Source of the DNA: Punctularia strigosozonata HHB-11173 SS5
Lineage: Eukaryota > Basidiomycota > Agaricomycetes > Corticiales > Punctulariaceae
Reading direction: 5' to 3'
Assembly: GCF_000264995.1 (NCBI RefSeq)
Contig: NW_006767438.1
Span: 789,989-853,988, forward strand
DNA: 64,000 bases
Within the stretch, counting starts at the first letter, position 1. Each line of letters begins with the position of its first letter. The notes below the pieces were generated by a model that saw only the letters and a program-made list of their open reading frames with translations, searched no databases and was not told the origin of the DNA. The position numbers and the translations under genes are program-made. This document shows positions 1 through 11,270 of this stretch, piece after piece.

Positions 1-999
1 CGACCCTTACCACCAGTATACTGTGCACGGCGCGAAGTGGGCTGTGTGCGAAGGTCGTCACTTTGGGAGAGCTCGGACGGGAAGCATGGGCTTGGACGCA
101 CGGTTGTATACACGAAGAGAGTGCGTCCTGCACACTTGAGGTCATCCAGAGGCCGAATTCAGTAAGTGAAAACGAAGCGCACCGGAGCCGTAATGAGCAC
201 TGAGACGTTAATCACGTTCATTACTAATCGACGTGAGTTAGCCCTGGGTCCGATACAATACGGCAGCTAGAATCGACCTAGCATATAGAAATAATATAGA
301 AAACCTGTAGTTGCGGTAAGCAACGCTAGCGGAATCAACACGAGAATGTCGTTGCGCACCATCTCGATAAAGAGTCTGGAATATTCCGGGACCCTGTTGT
401 TGTCGATCTGAGTCTGCGGTCAGAGTGTGCCGGTCATGGCTACGTTGTATCTTACACCCAACATAGTAGCGAATGAGCGTTAAAGTTACGATAACTGTCG
501 GCGGAGGTCAGCTCTGCGAGGTTCAATCTGACAGCTCACGTACCGGTCTCAGAAATTGTCAAAAGGAGATACAGCTTCCAGACATCATCACTGGCACTAC
601 CCGTCGTACAACCCGTTAATTTGATGATGTCCTGTGGGAGAGCTATGATAAAGAGTAAAAACACGCAAGACCCAAATCAAACAGATGGCGACCTTGTGCT
701 GTCTTCAGGTATTGCCTCATAATGACAATGGCTGGTACAAGTACGGCCTAGGGTGTGATTAAGCAAGCAAAACCTCCTCTAGCTGCGTTTACATACTACT
801 GCGGTAGCAGAAAGAAAGTATTTCACTCGCCACGTAAAGCTCCATATGGCGTATGTCCGGACCATCAAGATGACTGAGGGCCGTTAACATCAACGTCTTA
901 TCCGACGAGTATAGACCACGTACCTTCCGACACGACGACACCGAATACGTACACACCTGTGTCGGCTGGAGATAAGAGTTATACCCAGGAATAGTATGT
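1..999. other. No gene resolved at left edge
   Basis: No frame stays open for long on either strand. The stretch may hold short 3' exons of the DUF6533 gene to its right, since such genes usually carry several more membrane-spanning exons. No exon could be placed with confidence. Confidence 0.4.
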
Positions 1000-1442
1000 A
1001 CGCACTATCTCGAACTTTGAGCGTCAGTATGCATCTCTGTTCCGTCCCTCTGTATCAGCATGGATCAATACCATCATGAGACACTTACCTCCAGATCTTG
1101 AACGGTAACAGAGACTACGGTAGCAACAATGAGCCCACGTTCGGGCTCCGTAGCAGCATCTCACTCACCGACGAACCACATAGTCAGGTCGATGAAAGGA
1201 GTGTACCGGTTCAAAAGGTATAGTATCTTGATAGGGCTCCATCGCGATTTCCATACCAGCGCGATCTAACCTTCAGATCATTATTCCTTCAGACATACGT
1301 TGGCAGGTCGCGTACCTCGTCGACGCAGGTCAAACAGAGATCATAGGCCTATGTATGATTGCGGATGATTCACTTGCATTGGCAAAAAAAAAGGAGAACC
1401 AGACGAACGACGAGCGCGAGCGAGGCAGCTTGAAGTATCTTT
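1000..1442 (-). CDS. DUF6533-type fungal membrane protein (exons of a partly resolved gene)
   Basis: This gene is recognised from three consecutive minus-strand exons. They lie at about 1409-1442 (reading ...QAASLALV), 1316-1348 (AYDLCLTCVDE) and 1169-1265 (IALVWKSRW..., then LLNRYTPFID...). They join in phase through GT-AG introns of about 50-60 nt. The order 'Y-D-x-x-L...D-E-x-x-L-V-W...K-x-x-Y-L-L-N-R-Y-x-P-F-I-D' is the N-terminal hallmark of DUF6533, which is found in large families of multi-pass membrane proteins in Agaricomycetes. Their molecular function is unknown. A further exon reading ILTLKVR near 1013-1040 fits the next conserved segment of the family. The first exon and everything beyond about position 1000 could not be placed, so the limits are approximate and the gene may be degraded. 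Confidence 0.6.
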
Positions 1443-2276
1443 TAATATCGCGGTTTCGTGAAGTAAAGACGGGTTACACTCGCCACTGCTGAACTTTGCA
1501 ATTTGTGAGCTCGCCGGACAGGAAGTGAAGTTCTGCTGATAAGCCACTTACCTTAGGTATAGAAGACAAGGAGACGAGATGGGGTAGGTCGGTCATCGCT
1601 GTGAACGAGCGAACGGGATTCCGGAGTAGCCATATAACAGACTTGGAGCACTATGATACTTGAGATGGTCGGGCCGCCGACGCCTCCGTACATCGCCACT
1701 GTCGCTGAATCAGGAAGGATGATCATGGCAATCGCGGGTCGCGGATACGGCATGGGACCAGTTCTCCAGATTTAGTAAGTATTGTAAGCTGAGGCGAGGA
1801 GGCGGCGGTCGCGTTTCAGCAAGGCCCGCGGGCGGGATCAGATTGGTTCGAGCGTTCCTGGGTTGCCCCGGAGTGTTTGGTATCGATGAGGCGTGTTTCA
1901 GTCTAGGAAGGGAGTCGAGCGTAGAACGCGACACGTCCTAGAAGATTGCGACATCTATCTGGAAGAGAGATGGGCGCGGATTTAACGAAGACGCAGATCT
2001 CCCTGAAAGGAAGGATTCAGAAGGTGTGTCTGTGACGGCAGTTCGATACGTGAACATCCTGCTGTAAAATGGAGGTCAGCACAAATCGAGTACGTGAGAA
2101 TGCATTCGACGTAAACGATGCATTGAATGTACGCATGGCGGTGTTAGCTGGACCGGAGAATCCCGCTTGTCCCCTATGAAGCATGGACGTCGATAGCTGC
2201 ACGTTTCATCTATAACGTCACTTCCTAACTTAATAGCTGTGAACATGCAGCGCCCCTGGACTCTGTCATCACACTT
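1443..2276. other. Spacer with possible first exon of the DUF6533 gene
   Basis: Minus-strand open stretches at 1553-1753 and 1710-1934 are bounded by plausible splice donors, for example a GTAAGT at about 1550 on the minus strand. They could hold the 5' exon of the DUF6533 gene, but none matches a family hallmark. Nothing else is evident. Confidence 0.3.
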
Positions 2277-3256
2277 TCAGAGTTCATCACGGGCAACGTC
2301 CCCCGAAGAGCTGCCCCCAAACCGCTCTTTCAACAACGCCGTCATGCGGGCATTGTCGAAGATCTGATCATTTCCCCACGTGCCCTTTGCCGCTTCGACA
2401 GCGAACTGGCCCAGCGACCGCGCCCGGATGTACAGGTTTGGTATGAACGTGGAGATCATCGGCGTCCGGATCTGCACGACGCAAACGACTTGTCAGCGTC
2501 ATCGATCCAGAGGATACGATAGGAAGGAATCGGACTCGCCTTGTCTGTCAAACGCGCGAAGGTGCCTCTGGTGTCCCTCGCATCCTCGGCTTCGGGGAAG
2601 AAGTAGCCTGGGCGAAGGAAATGGGGTATGAGAATGCCGTCGGACTCTTCGCTGACTTTGACGAGGTCCGCTTCCGTTTTCCCCTGCGATCACTCCCGTC
2701 AGATCGAGGGAGGGGGTGAAGAGTAACGCCATGAGTTGTTGCTGACCTTGACGCGCGCGAACAGGATCCAGCTCTTGCCGGTCTGGTCCGCGCTCTGCCC
2801 GCTCACGTATACAAACCTGAGCGGCTTGTCGCCCTCGGCTTCTCCAGCGCTCTTCGCTGCCTTCTTTGCCTCGATAATCGCCCTGGCCGCCTCCATCGGG
2901 AAGTCGTGCGTCATCCGGATGTACTCGTCCTCCTTCATGCCGACCTGGCTCTTGCCAAGCGCCCAGACACAGCCGTCGAATTGCGCCAGGTTCAAGGAGG
3001 GAGGGTAGGACAGAAAGTCGCTGTGCGTGACGAAGGTCGCCTTGGACATCGCGTTTGAGGGAAGGGTAGCGAAAAACGATTCCGGGGGCGAGCGGCGTCC
3101 GAGGACCGTGACGTTGGATATCGACGGGTCGTTGAGGGCGTAGCGAAGAATCGACAAGCCCGCTAAATCAAATACGTCTCATCTGAGTAGTGCCGCTAGC
3201 ATAGGCGAGAGAAACACCTTACCTGCACCAGTGGCACCCGTCAAAAGGAGCTTCAT
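2277..3256 (-). CDS. NAD(P)-binding Rossmann-fold protein (atypical SDR / epimerase-like)
   Basis: The start at 3256 opens with MKLLLTGATG. A 60-nt intron (3163-3222) joins it in phase to AGLSILR, completing the dinucleotide-binding TGATGxxG loop. A second intron lies at 2684-2746. A third intron ends just before the exon at 2277-2471; its donor is either a GT or a GC form around 2540. The product is about 260 aa and carries the V-L-G-R segment after beta 2 and VYVSGQSAD after a central strand. This is the layout of single-domain atypical SDRs that bind NAD(P)H. No catalytic Tyr-Lys pair is obvious, so the protein may act as a reductase, epimerase or redox sensor. The substrate is unknown. 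Confidence 0.75.
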
Positions 3257-3614
3257 CTTGACTGAGGAGGAGCGGCAGAGAGTACCAACAACAGTGGAAC
3301 TCTAGTTCGTAGGCTATCAAAGACGCAGAAAAGGTTTACTTTTCATTTTAGTGAGAATCGAGGGACCGTGAATATAATTGCGTTGGCGCTTGCGGACGCG
3401 TCCGGCATTGGGCAACGCGGAAGCTCTTCGGCACGCGCGAGTGTCAGCACCGCCACTGCCTTAGCGACGCGTCGTGTCGGCCCGATGCAATCGGAGAGAT
3501 GCGTTCTGAAGATCCTGGGGTCAAAGCAGGTCATGTACCGATAAGGGAGATTATAGAGCAAGTCATAGTACACGAATCACCCAGGCATATTGCAAGATTA
3601 CCTTTCAAACATGC
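3257..3614. other. Short spacer
   Basis: This separates two minus-strand genes. An open frame at 3343-3573 on the minus strand has no recognisable motif and is not called. Confidence 0.4.
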
Positions 3615-4244
3615 TTAGAGTAAGATCGCGACGGTCGCGGCTGTCCATCCAAATAGCGCGAACCCCATCCTAACCGCGTTCAGCGTCTTCCACTTGTCGA
3701 TGCTCCCCAGCGTCTCCTCCGCCTCCTTCTCCGACTCGAGCTCGGGCGCGTTCTTCTTGCCCGACCGCTTCTCGGCGCTGCGCAGGATCGACTTGAGGTG
3801 ATTATTGAGCGGCATGATCGCGGTGAAGGTGAAGAAGCCGACGGCGAAGTTGGCGGCGGAAGCGATAAAGAAGAGCGCACTGCGCGGGTGGTCTCCGGAT
3901 CCGCGCAGGATCCCGGCGGTCAGAAAGGCGAGGAATCCGATCACGCCCGACGGGAAGAAGTGCACGCTGGGTCGAAACATCGCGGTCAGAGACGCGGGAG
4001 AAAAACGCGGGAGGAGGAGTGAATGGACTTACGCGCCGCGGTCGTACGCGTCTTCCCAGATTTGCAGGGCCTGCGCGGGTCGGATACCAAGGGCGTCGCG
4101 CGTTTTAGTGTTCATGATTGCGAAAGGCCCGCATCGCACGAGGCCGAGGTTGCCCCAGTACAGGAACGAACTCGCGCTGAGCCCGACGCCGATGCAGAGG
4201 TTCGTCGGGGTGGCCAAGGAGTTAAGATGGGAGAAGTGAGACAT
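3615..4244 (-). CDS. DUF1772-family integral membrane protein
   Basis: Two exons (4033-4244 and 3615-3966) are separated by a 66-nt GTAAGT...CAG intron and join in phase as YDRGAVHFFPSG. The predicted product is 187 aa. It has an N-terminal hydrophobic segment, two further membrane segments in the middle, the family-typical M-P-L-N-N-x-L motif, a charged loop and a C-terminal helix with the conserved W...N..R...F pattern. DUF1772 includes anthrone-oxygenase-like proteins and many uncharacterised small membrane proteins. No polyketide genes lie nearby, so an enzymatic role cannot be claimed. The ATG at 4244 is the first in frame and gives a normal family N terminus. Confidence 0.8.
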
Positions 4245-5131
4245 GGTTGGACGGGGTCGGATTGCTTCGGGTGGGTCAGTCGGGACGGAAGCCTATTTGT
4301 ATGTTTGCATCATGGCGTCGTGCGCAGTGGCGCGTCCGGCCGACCCCCAATCTTCATCGTTTCAGCGGCCACGGCAGCCCAACAGATGGAAAGTTACACG
4401 CAGTAACTGCGCACATGCCGTCCTAAATCATAGGCATTCTTGAGAGTGCGACACGAACTTCGAGTCGACGAAGGCAGCAAATATTACGTAATTTAGCCGC
4501 AGTGATCCGGCGGAGATGACCCCAACCTGGGGTTTGACCCGTTATGGACGTGAGTAAAGTGGCGCCAAGCACCGCATTCCGACTCCCCCGGGGGGGGGTC
4601 ATGGGAAAGTGGTTGATCGGGCCGGATAACGATCGGCGATCGATCGGCCAGTGTGTATGGAGTTATTATCTTATCTTATCGTATAAGCGCCCAAAAATCC
4701 ACCCAAATGCGGCAACTGTCATTACGCAGAGAAACCAAAGCGCAGTAGACCATACGATTACGTAACTGATTGTTATCAAGTCAGCGCTGACTTCGGCAAC
4801 TCGGCAAACCGACGGATAACATTCGGAACTGATACTATCACATGATGTAAGCGATCCCACACCTACTATGTCACACTGCTGCGTCCCATCTAAAACTAGC
4901 GCTCGTCCGTCCGATATTCGCGGATAATCACGCTTTATCACGCTTTTGTAACGTTTTGGCTGGGGTCACATCCCTGTCACTGTGACGAGGCCCATGCGCA
5001 AAAACCAACTCCCTCCTTCGGGGGAGTCGGAACTGCGCCGACCGAACGAGTACTGGCAGTTCTGGGAGCGGACGCGGGCGCGGGGGAAGTTGGCCTCGTT
5101 GCGCTCTTTCACGTTGACGTCGACCTGCACG
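4245..5131. promoter_or_regulatory. Divergent intergenic region between DUF1772 gene and first SDR
   Basis: About 890 nt separate two divergently transcribed genes, so both promoters should lie here. The stretch is AT-richer than its flanks around 4650-4780 and has a TTATC repeat at 4665-4682. A run of ten G lies near 4590. No gene is supported. Confidence 0.4.
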
Positions 5132-6240
5132 ATGCCCTGCCTAGCAGACGTACGCGCGGCCAACGCCGCCATCCTCGGCGCTCTCAAAACCGTGCCGGTC
5201 GCCGTCTTCGTCGGCGGGACGAGCGGGATCGGCCAAGCGACCGCGGAAGCGTTCGCGCGCCATACCAAGGGAAACGCGCATATTATTATATGTGGACGGA
5301 ACCGCCAAGGTCAGTAGCATATCTCCACTTTTGTACGTATGTATTCGCCCAAAATCGATTCTGAAATGGGCGAACAGCGGCGGAGAAGATATTCGAGTGC
5401 ATCCCCAGCCCCACCTCGCCCGAGGCCAAGCGCGAGTTCGTTGAATGTGATGTGACGCTGATGAAGAACGTGCACTCGGTGTCTCAGGATCTTGTGTCGC
5501 GCCTGCCCAAGCTCAATTACCTCGTGCTCACCACCGGCATCCTCACCATGAAGGCCCGGGACGAGACGTCCGAGGGCATTGACAAGAAACTCGCCGTGCA
5601 CTATTATGCCCGGTGGAAGTTCACCTACGACGTATACGGGTTCATTCTATATTACGATCGGAGTTGCTGACTGTATGTGCGTAGTTGATGCCGCTGCTGC
5701 GCAAGGCGAAAGAACAGGGTGAAGACGCAAAGGTCCTCACCGTGCTCGCGCCAGGTAACGGCGGTAAGATCGACCTCGACGACCTCGGCTTGAAGAAGCG
5801 TTACAGTACGAGCAACGCCGCCTACTCCGCACCGACCTACAACGACCTAATGATCGAGGTAAACTATATCTCTCCTCCCCATTTCCGGCCCATACATGCT
5901 GAAATATCACCGAAAACAGTCCTTCGCCGCAAGGAACCCCAAGATGGCGTTCATCCACGCCTACCCCGGCGTCGTCCGCACGCCGCTCCTCAAGGCGACA
6001 AATCCGCTGTTGAGACCCTTCAACCCGCTCATGACCGGCCTCCTCTACCCCATTTCGCACGCACCTGCCGACACGGGCGAGTTCATGCTCTACAACATGC
6101 TCCAGAGTAACGAGGGCTGGTTCAGGCGCGGCGACACCGGCGAGGACATGGGGAAGAAGAAGTACTACTCGACGGACGAGGGGCGGGAGAAGCTTTGGGA
6201 GCATACCGTGAAGGAGACCGGCACTGTTGGTGACGAGTAG
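5132..6240 (+). CDS. Short-chain dehydrogenase/reductase, paralogue 1
   Basis: Four exons (5132-5309, 5378-5631, 5685-5858, 5920-6240) join in phase to give 308 aa. A Rossmann motif VGGTSGIGQ lies near residue 30, followed by CGRN after beta 2, CDVTLM (cofactor Asp) and NYLVLTTG in place of the usual NNAG. The classical YxxxK pair is not evident. The equivalent position reads Y-N-D-L-M, a feature shared with the two paralogues in this window. The family resembles fungal 'NAD(P)-binding protein' SDRs related to retinol dehydrogenases. It is cytosolic with no signal peptide. It lies 344 nt upstream of paralogue 2 in the same orientation, which indicates a tandem duplication. Confidence 0.88.
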
Positions 6241-6584
6241 AGTGTATCGGATTCTGTCGACAACATCTTGGATTCATGTACATCATACCCTGACACGCTT
6301 TGCGCACGCAATATAATGCATTCCTTTCATGCATACTCGAAGGATGCGTGTACCGCGCAGACCTTGCGCGCTTCGCGGATGGCTGAGCTCCGCCGAACCC
6401 GATGCCGAGCTGACTGAACGCCCGGCAGCTCTCGGCACGTCCTCGTCACTGCCACCCCGACGCGTAACGCGATCCCGAACGCCTTGGCGAACTCCGAGTT
6501 TGACCTCGCCGCATATATTGGGTGCCATGCTCGCGTCCATGGCACATCACACCCACCACCTCTTGCCTACGCCACTCCGCACGT
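6241..6584. other. Spacer between tandem SDR genes
   Basis: This holds the 3' end of SDR1 and the promoter of SDR2. No separate gene is supported; the short open frames here are in all phases and lack splice logic. Confidence 0.4.
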
Positions 6585-7763
6585 ATGCCATCTCTCGCGC
6601 AAGTCGTGAAGCTTAACGCAACCCTCGCGCCCAAGTCTACCCCTGTCGCCCTCTTCGTCGGCGGAACAAGCGGGATCGGTCAGGGCACCGTGGAGGCGTT
6701 CGCCCGGCACACCCACGGAAACGCGCATATACTCATCTGCGGGCGTAACAAAGAAGGTACGAATCCTTGCCCGGAAATAGAGTGTCCAGGAAAACTGATA
6801 TTGGGATTGTTCACAGCCGCGGAGAAGATATTCGCCAAGTTCCCGAAACCGACCTCTCCAGATGCGAAACGGGAGTTCGTGCAATGCGACGTGACGCTGA
6901 TGAAGAACGTCCATTCTGTCACTCAAGACCTGGTCTCGCGTCTCCCAAAGCTGAACTACCTCGTCATCACCACCGGGATCTTCTCCCTCAATGTGTGTAC
7001 TGAGCTAACTCCATCCTCGCGTCGAACGTTGGCTCACGTTTTCAACAGGGCCTGGACGAAACGCCGGAAGGGATAGATAGAAAGCTTGCTGTGCATTACT
7101 ACTCTCGATGGAAAATCACGAATGAGGTTCGTGCCATACACATCGCTCTCTTCGACGTCGGCTCATGCAGGATGCATCCCAGCTGCTGCCGCTCTTGAGA
7201 AAGGCTAGAGATGCAGGCGAGGACGCCAAGGCTCTTTCCGTCCTTGATCCAATCACCGGCGCCAAAATCGATTGGGACGACCTGGGGCTCAAGAAGAACT
7301 TCACGCTCGCCAACGCCGCCAACTACGCGCGTGTTGCCAATGACCTCATGGTCCAGGTGCGTATCTCGCACGCCATTCTGGTCTCTTGGGCACGCATCGC
7401 TGACCTCCAATTTTCCTCTTCCCGCAGTCGTTCGCCGAACAGCCGGACAACCAAGGCATCGTGTTCACTCACTCGGGCCCCGGCGCCGTTCGCACCTCCA
7501 TCTTGAAAAACAGCAACCTGCACCCGCTCCTGCGTGCGGCCAACCCGCTGCTCGCTGCGCTCGTATACCCCTTCTCCAATTCGCAGGAGGACTGTGGCGA
7601 GTTCATGCTCCGCTCGCTCCTCGCTGGGACGCCCGCCGAACGGGGTTGGTACCGCCGCAATGCCAAGGCTGAGGAAGTGACGAGCGAAGGCTACGCGACG
7701 GATAAGGAGTTCCGGGACAAGCTATGGAAACATACTGCGGAAGTGACCAACGTCCCGGCGTAG
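6585..7763 (+). CDS. Short-chain dehydrogenase/reductase, paralogue 2
   Basis: Five exons (6585-6756, 6817-6992, 7049-7126, 7183-7356, 7428-7763) give 311 aa. The third and fourth exons correspond to single stretches in paralogue 1, and the 174-nt fourth exon has exactly the length of exon 3 in the other two paralogues. An in-frame alternative acceptor at 7170 would add four residues; the one at 7182 is preferred because it matches the paralogue (NE|LLPLLRK). The protein has VGGTSGIGQ, CGRN, CDVTLM and NYLVITTG. As in its neighbour, the canonical YxxxK is not visible. The substrate is unknown. Confidence 0.88.
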
Positions 7764-7926
7764 GAGATTGTGTTTCTGCCCGCTCAGCGATACCAACGGA
7801 CGACGTATAACACTCTTGTTATATCATAGTTTCAAGACCTTGAAAATCATACATATGTTGAGGTCCATGGTACACTCTACGACGAGACGATATACAAGAC
7901 ATCTGCGCATGTCGCGAACGCCAACG

Positions 7927-10900
7927 CTAGAATCCCCGCCTTGCGGCAGCACGAAGGTCGGCAGGCGTCATAGGCTCAGGGTCTTCCACCACGTTCCCCA
8001 TCGATATGACGAGTCCATGAGGATGCGGAGGTTGGACATGAGGCTGACTCGCGTCGAAGTGACGATCGAACGACCCGGACGCGCGCGAGACGTCCTCCAC
8101 GACGGTGATGTCCGAGTCCGCTCTTACTCGCCCGTGTTTCGGATCTGATGCGCATGCATACAAGCACTTCGAAGGCGGGGTTGAAACATCTCGGCATTCT
8201 GTGCCTAATGCAACCTGACTGTTTCCTGCTTCGGCGGACCCGACTGTCTGAAGCTGGTCGCGTTCAGCCAGTGCGTCCAAGGAACGCTCAGCGGAGGCGA
8301 TCATGTTTCTGAGGGCTTCAGCGAACTTCCAACGGAGGCTGGGGAGGACTCGCAGTACGATCGCAGCCAGTTCGCTCTCCAGGCTGAGCATACACAGCGT
8401 CTACGGGCGAAGTATTTAGCATTTTCACTGTCGTCGTTCCAATGGACGAAGATACGGCTTACGTTTCTCGCTTCTTCATCCGACAGTATCTCGCGTTTCA
8501 TGTCGTCGCTGATCTTTTCCTTGTCCGCGATGTCGTCCAGAAGGCGCCGGAGGCCATCGGGAACATCGCCAGCAGTGGAAACACGAGTGCTCCTGCCGGA
8601 CGGACCAGAGGGTTGAGACATGACGATACGGACGTGCTCGTGAAACGTGCGCGCATAGCCCAAAATCTCGCGAGGTAGGGCCTCGAGAAGAGCGTCTGCA
8701 TTGCGCCGCGACTGGGAAGTGCTACGTTCAAGTCGTGTCGCCTGGATGCCACGCTTGAGGCCAGGTTTCTCCGAACTTTCCGCGGACTGCATGGTGCCAG
8801 GGACGTGACGGGGCCGGCTGGCCAATTCTTGCGCGATTCTTCGTTTCCGATACCGTTTTACAGCGCGATCGAATACACCAATGTGCAACGCATTCTTGTA
8901 GCGGGAAGAAAATGCGTCGGAAATAACTGGCCATGGAAATCAATATGAAGACAACCGAGGTCTACTATAGCACGGGACTTACGAGAGATGAGGATTGTCA
9001 ACGTGGCGACGCCGAGGATGGCCCAAACGACGAATACGGCTCGCCCCGCTGGAGTCGCGACGTGGTAGTCGCCGTATCCGATCTGAACAGCAATAAACCT
9101 CAATTCAATCATAGTCGCATTAGACTTGCTGTGATGAGCTCACCGTCGAGAAGGTAACGAAGCAAAACCACATCGCTGTACCGTAGCTCCACTTCTCGGT
9201 AGCTTTGAATATGGCGCTTCCCACCTGTGGATAGAAACATGAATAACAATAGGAGCGAGGTTGGCGAAAGACGGACCAGCCAGAAGAGCAGAAATAACGT
9301 CCACGCGAAGGCCAACTTGGCATAAAACTGTCTATGCTCTTCTCGTTCCATGCCATTCTGGAAGTCATCATAAGACATTGCAAGCCATTCTTGTCCAGAC
9401 GCTGATAACTCCTCCCGGGACTGAGAGCGCCGGACCCTCGTCGGGCGGTCCTTTACCGCCCACAGCCTGTAGTCGTTGTCCTTCGTTTGGTCGGCGACAG
9501 CGAACCTCGCCTTCGTGACCTGTTGAACAGCGTTTTCGTCGGTTGTCATCGCGTTAGCATCGCTGCTAACGGGTAAAACGCCGGGGGCGCATTGCGGGAT
9601 TTGGTCCACCAGCGGGATGGGGTGAACGCCGGCGGAAAAGGTAGCCTGGATCCAATGGGTCGACCTTCCACAAAACTTCCGTTGATGTTGAGCGTAGTGC
9701 TGACACACGGTATCGAGCGACATGCCGGCGTCCAGAGCGGTCTCGCGGAGCTGCGCGGGCGAAAGGGCTTCGAGGTTCATGTGCATCTTTCCATATGCGG
9801 GACGAAGTATCTTCGAAGGCGTGCTGACCGTCTTCTTCGCGCGAGAGCCAAGCTTAACCATCTTGCCCAGGCAAGTACTGTAGGCGTCCGTTCGATCGGG
9901 AACCCAGACAGGCTCACGAGCATCGCGCAGCCGATACTCAACGGCACTGCGCCAGCGGGCCTCGACCTTTCGAATCCTCTTCATTTCTCGTCGGTTTCTC
10001 CTGATCTCTTCGACGCGGTGGCGATACTCAGTCTCCAGCGCCTCCATAATGTTGTCGCTGAAGGTACTGATGGTTACGGCAAGAGTGATGATGCCACCAG
10101 TCGCGAAAAAGCAGACCCAGACGCGACCGCCCGACGTGGTCGGTGCAATATCACCAAAGCCGATAGCTATGAGGTAGAAGATTGAGCGGAAGGTTCTACG
10201 GTTTGATGAGACGACTTACTCTCGATGGTGACGATTGAGAAGTAGAGACCGTCAATGAACGTAAGGTTGAGGATATAACAATCTACTAGGGCACCCATGG
10301 CGAGATATGACAGGAAGACGATGATCATGATGACGAGCGAGCGTTGCTTGCGTGTGAGACCACTACCTGGGTTGAAAAATGAATACGACAAGAGTACTAA
10401 AGAAAGGGGAACACGGACCACTTTGCTCGAAATCCTCGGTTCGAAGAAGGTCGAAAACCAAACTTATGTTGGTGAAAAAAGATACCACTGTAGAACAGAC
10501 CTACAATCAGATGTCAGCATCGATCCCTTGACTGGGGCGGAAGGTGAAAGACTTACAGTGATCCAAAAGGCTTGGCCTGGATATCGATCTGTTAGAGAAC
10601 GCGGCCATGCGACTAGGCTGATCCCACACACCGTACGTGAACCCGTCATTGAAGCGATGCTGAACGCCAAATATCGTGACAGCGATGATATTGATTGTGT
10701 CTGCATGACGGAGTTAGCCGTTCTCCAGAATCGTCGGCGACGTGATCACTTACCATGGAAGGTCAGAAATCCGAGGCACAAAATAGTCGATAGTAAGACC
10801 CTTTTTTCGAGGAATCGGACGATGAGGCACATGCTAGCCAGCACGGCCGACGCCATGGAGAGGCAGATACCAACATCGAGAATGGCCGGGTTGGCCCTCG

Positions 10901-11270
10901 TTTCGACGATCTGGTTGCCGTACGTACGGATATACCAGTGCTCCGTCAATCCCGGTATCTGGAGCAAGATGCAGAAAGGGATGGCGATACCCGAGACCAG
11001 CGGGGTATACCGATACTTGGGGACGACTTCGTTCTTCTCGTCGTCAACCTCGCCGCCCTCGAGTTGCTCGCCAAGCGTTGGCTGACCCGCATTTGAGTGG
11101 AGTATGTCGGTACCGGACTTGAGGTTGAGCTCGGATTGGATGGGCGGACCGTCGTGAGACTGTGAAAGTGCCTCCGGGGCGCCTGCGCTCTGTTCGGGGT
11201 CGGCGGACCTTCTCTGGCGCTGCGACTGCAGGACCGAGACTAGAGGCAGGATAACACGGAAGGGAGCCAT
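7927..11270 (-). CDS. TOK-type outward-rectifying potassium channel (two-pore, 8 TM)
   Basis: Many minus-strand exons from the ATG at 11270 encode a large membrane channel. In order there is a hydrophilic N terminus, membrane helices, a segment matching the fungal TOK pattern (VTIFGVQHRFNDGFTYG, then QAFWIT), a first selectivity filter IGFGD (about 10150-10165), a long cytosolic linker rich in R and K, and a second filter IGYGD (about 9066-9082). A long hydrophilic C terminus reaches the stop at 7927. TOK channels sit in the plasma membrane and release K+ on depolarisation. One exon is only 20 nt (10557-10576). The last intron (about 8377-8462) is uncertain because the only in-phase acceptor is the unusual GAG, so the C-terminal 150 residues are less sure. 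Confidence 0.88.
10557..10576 (-). other. 20-nt micro-exon of the TOK channel gene
   Basis: The exon encodes QAFWIT and is bounded by AG and GTAAGT. It is required to join FTYG to the following VCSTV segment in phase, which matches the conserved TOK sequence order. Confidence 0.75.
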
